This document shows positions 4,311-6,054 of a stretch of DNA of 6,054 nucleotides, in pieces. The stretch spans positions 1-6,054 of the forward strand of contig CALGVL010000178.1 in NCBI GenBank assembly GCA_937930165.1, in the 5' to 3' direction. Origin of the DNA: an uncultured Acetobacteraceae bacterium. GTDB lineage: Bacteria > Pseudomonadota > Alphaproteobacteria > Acetobacterales > Acetobacteraceae. A program made the translations under genes and the position numbers. The notes under the pieces are model-generated. The model saw only the letters and a list, made by a program, of their open reading frames with translations. It was not told the origin of the DNA and did not search any database. Position 1 is the stretch's first letter. Every line of letters starts with the position of its first letter.

Positions 4311-6054
4311 GCGCACTCGCCGAGCTTGCGGCGCTGGAGGAACAGGACGAGTTCGCGCGGCGCCATATCGGTCCGTCCGAGGCCGAGATTGCGGAGATGC
4401 TGAAGGTGGTCGGGGCGGCGAGCCTCGACGACCTGGTGAGCCGCACCGTCCCGGCGGCGATCCGGCAGGCCGATCTCTCCGCCCTGCCGCCGCCGGCCAC
4501 GGAGGCCGAGGCGATCGCGGAATTGCGGACGCTGTCGGAAAAGAACCGGCGGGTGAAGTCGCTGATCGGCCTGGGCTACAACGGCACGGTCACGCCGCCG
4601 GTGATCCTGCGCAACGTGCTGGAGAATCCGGGCTGGTACACCGCCTATACCCCCTATCAGGCGGAGATCGCCCAGGGGCGGCTGGAAGCCCTGGTGAATT
4701 TCCAGACCATGGTGGCGGATCTCACCGGCCTGCCCATCGCCAATGCCTCCCTGCTGGATGAGGGCACGGCGGCAGCCGAGGCCATGGCGCTGGCTCATGC
4801 CGCGCATAAGGGCAAGGGCAATACGCTGCTGGTTGCCGCCGATCTGCATCCGCAGACGCTCGCGGTGGTGCGGGTGCGCGCCGAGCCGGTCGGGATTACG
4901 GTGAAGACCGTGGCGCCGGCGGAGATCGCCGCTGCGGTCGGGCTGGAGAAGCCCTTCGCCATTCTGATCCAGTATCCCGGCACCACCGGCGAGGTGCGTG
5001 ACATCGCGCCGGAGATCAAGGCGGCGCATGACGCCGGCGCCCTGGCGATCGTCGCCGCCGATCCGCTGGCGCTCTGCCTGCTGACCCCGCCCGGGGAGAT
5101 GGGTGCGGATGTGGTGGTGGGCAGCACGCAGCGTTTCGGCGTGCCGCTTGGCTACGGTGGGCCGCATGCCGCCTATATGGCGGTGAAGGATGCCTACAAG
5201 CGGCTGCTGCCGGGGCGGCTGGTCGGCGTCTCCATCGACGCGGCCGGGCAGCCGGCGCTGCGCCTTGCCCTGCAGACGCGGGAGCAGCATATCCGGCGGG
5301 AGAAGGCGACCTCCAATATCTGCACCGCGCAGGTGCTGCTGGCGGTGATGGCCAGCATGTATGCGGTGTGGCATGGGCCGGAGGGCCTGAAGCGCATTGC
5401 CCGACGCATTCATCTGCAAGCCGCGCTGATCGCCGATGCGGCGCAGAAGGCCGGCTTCACCCTGCGCCATGATTGCTTCTTCGACACCGTGGCGATCGAG
5501 GCCGGCGACAAGGCCGATGCGCTGATGCAGCGGGCGCTGGCGCATGGCTTCAACCTGCGCCGGGTGGATGCCGGCTGCGTCGCCATCGCCCTCGACGAGA
5601 CGGTGACGCGGAAGGATCTGGTCGCGCTGGATGCGGCGATCTGCGAGGCGGCAGGCTGCGCCAAGCTCGGCCTCGGGCTGCTGGAGAGCCCGCCGCGGCT
5701 GCAGAAGGCGTTGGAGCGGACCTCTCCTTTCCTCACCGCAGAAGTCTTCAACAGCCATCACAGCGAGCATGCGATGCTCCGCTACCTGAAGCGGCTGGAG
5801 GAGAAGGACATCGCGCTCAATCGCAGCATGATCCCGCTGGGGTCCTGCACGATGAAGCTGAACGCGACGGCGGAGATGATCCCCATCACCTTCCCCGGCT
5901 TCGCGGACATCCATCCTTTCGTGCCGCTCGATCAGGCGGAGGGCTATTTCGAGCTGGTAAAGCGCCTGGAAAGCTGGCTCTGCGCCATCACCGGCTTTGC
6001 CGCCGTCTCCTTGCAGCCCAATGCCGGGAGCCAGGGCGAATATGCCGGGCTGCT
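4307..6054 (+). CDS. gcvP: Glycine dehydrogenase (decarboxylating), P protein, cut by window edge
   Basis: PLP enzyme that decarboxylates glycine and loads the aminomethyl group onto the H-protein lipoyl arm. 582 codons are visible out of about 950 expected for the long form. The start GTG 4307 overlaps the gcvH stop as GTGA, with GGAGAG (4295-4300) 6 bases upstream. Signatures are FARRHIGPS at 16-24, IGLGYNGTVTPPVILRNVLE at 87-106, WYTAYTPYQAEIAQGRLEAL at 110-129, DLTGLPIANASLLDEGTAAAE at 138-158, FGVPLGYGGPHAAY at 277-290 and EKATSNICTAQ at 332-342. The frame continues past about residue 450 without a stop into RSMIPLGSCTMKLNAT (506-521), so this is the fused single-chain P protein rather than separate GcvPA and GcvPB. 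The PLP-binding lysine lies in the C-terminal half beyond the window, so catalytic completeness cannot be judged. No frameshift is seen in the visible part. Confidence 0.96.
   Translation, partial: MSALAELAALEEQDEFARRHIGPSEAEIAEMLKVVGAASLDDLVSRTVPAAIRQADLSALPPPATEAEAIAELRTLSEKNRRVKSLIGLGYNGTVTPPVILRNVLENPGWYTAYTPYQAEIAQGRLEALVNFQTMVADLTGLPIANASLLDEGTAAAEAMALAHAAHKGKGNTLLVAADLHPQTLAVVRVRAEPVGITVKTVAPAEIAAAVGLEKPFAILIQYPGTTGEVRDIAPEIKAAHDAGALAIVAADPLALCLLTPPGEMGADVVVGSTQRFGVPLGYGGPHAAYMAVKDAYKRLLPGRLVGVSIDAAGQPALRLALQTREQHIRREKATSNICTAQVLLAVMASMYAVWHGPEGLKRIARRIHLQAALIADAAQKAGFTLRHDCFFDTVAIEAGDKADALMQRALAHGFNLRRVDAGCVAIALDETVTRKDLVALDAAICEAAGCAKLGLGLLESPPRLQKALERTSPFLTAEVFNSHHSEHAMLRYLKRLEEKDIALNRSMIPLGSCTMKLNATAEMIPITFPGFADIHPFVPLDQAEGYFELVKRLESWLCAITGFAAVSLQPNAGSQGEYAGL

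Noticed and set aside
4283..5914. Open frame of 543 codons on the minus strand opposite gcvP
   Set aside because: It is rich in Arg, His, Gln and Gly with no recognisable motif, and lies exactly opposite a well-conserved gcvP. Long antisense frames are expected when third positions are mostly G or C.

Overview
The window is a compact housekeeping stretch from a GC-rich alphaproteobacterium. A member of the Rhodospirillales or Acetobacteraceae (Roseomonas-like) is my best guess. That rests on the strong G/C third-position bias, the ispH-thrB gene pair, and a glycine-riboswitch-controlled gcvT-gcvH-gcvP operon with an undivided gcvP. The taxonomic call is inference; there is no rRNA or other marker here.

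The left third is transcribed leftward: ispH (929-1876), the last enzyme of the MEP isoprenoid pathway, then thrB (1-884, cut by the left edge), homoserine kinase of threonine synthesis. They lie 44 bases apart and are probably co-transcribed. A 110-base divergent spacer (1877-1986) separates ispH from a rightward gene for a small uncharacterised lipoprotein (1987-2517).

The right half is a glycine-cleavage operon. A 294-base gap (2518-2811) holds a plausible promoter, a tandem two-aptamer glycine riboswitch (about 2589-2768) with a possible leader/linker kink-turn, and a GC-rich hairpin. The hairpin pairs the gcvT start codon with sequence just downstream of aptamer 2. gcvT, gcvH and gcvP follow with an 11-base gap and then a 4-base overlap; gcvP is cut by the right edge. 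Their products (T, H and P proteins) decarboxylate glycine and carry the aminomethyl group to tetrahydrofolate. The riboswitch should raise expression when glycine is plentiful. No intrinsic terminator is visible, so control through translation initiation is the simplest reading.

I see no mobile element, CRISPR array, tRNA, rRNA or phage gene, and no sign of a new multi-gene system. The least understood items are the lipoprotein and how the riboswitch is coupled to gcvT initiation. The long ORFs opposite gcvT, gcvP and thrB look like shadows produced by GC-rich codon bias.
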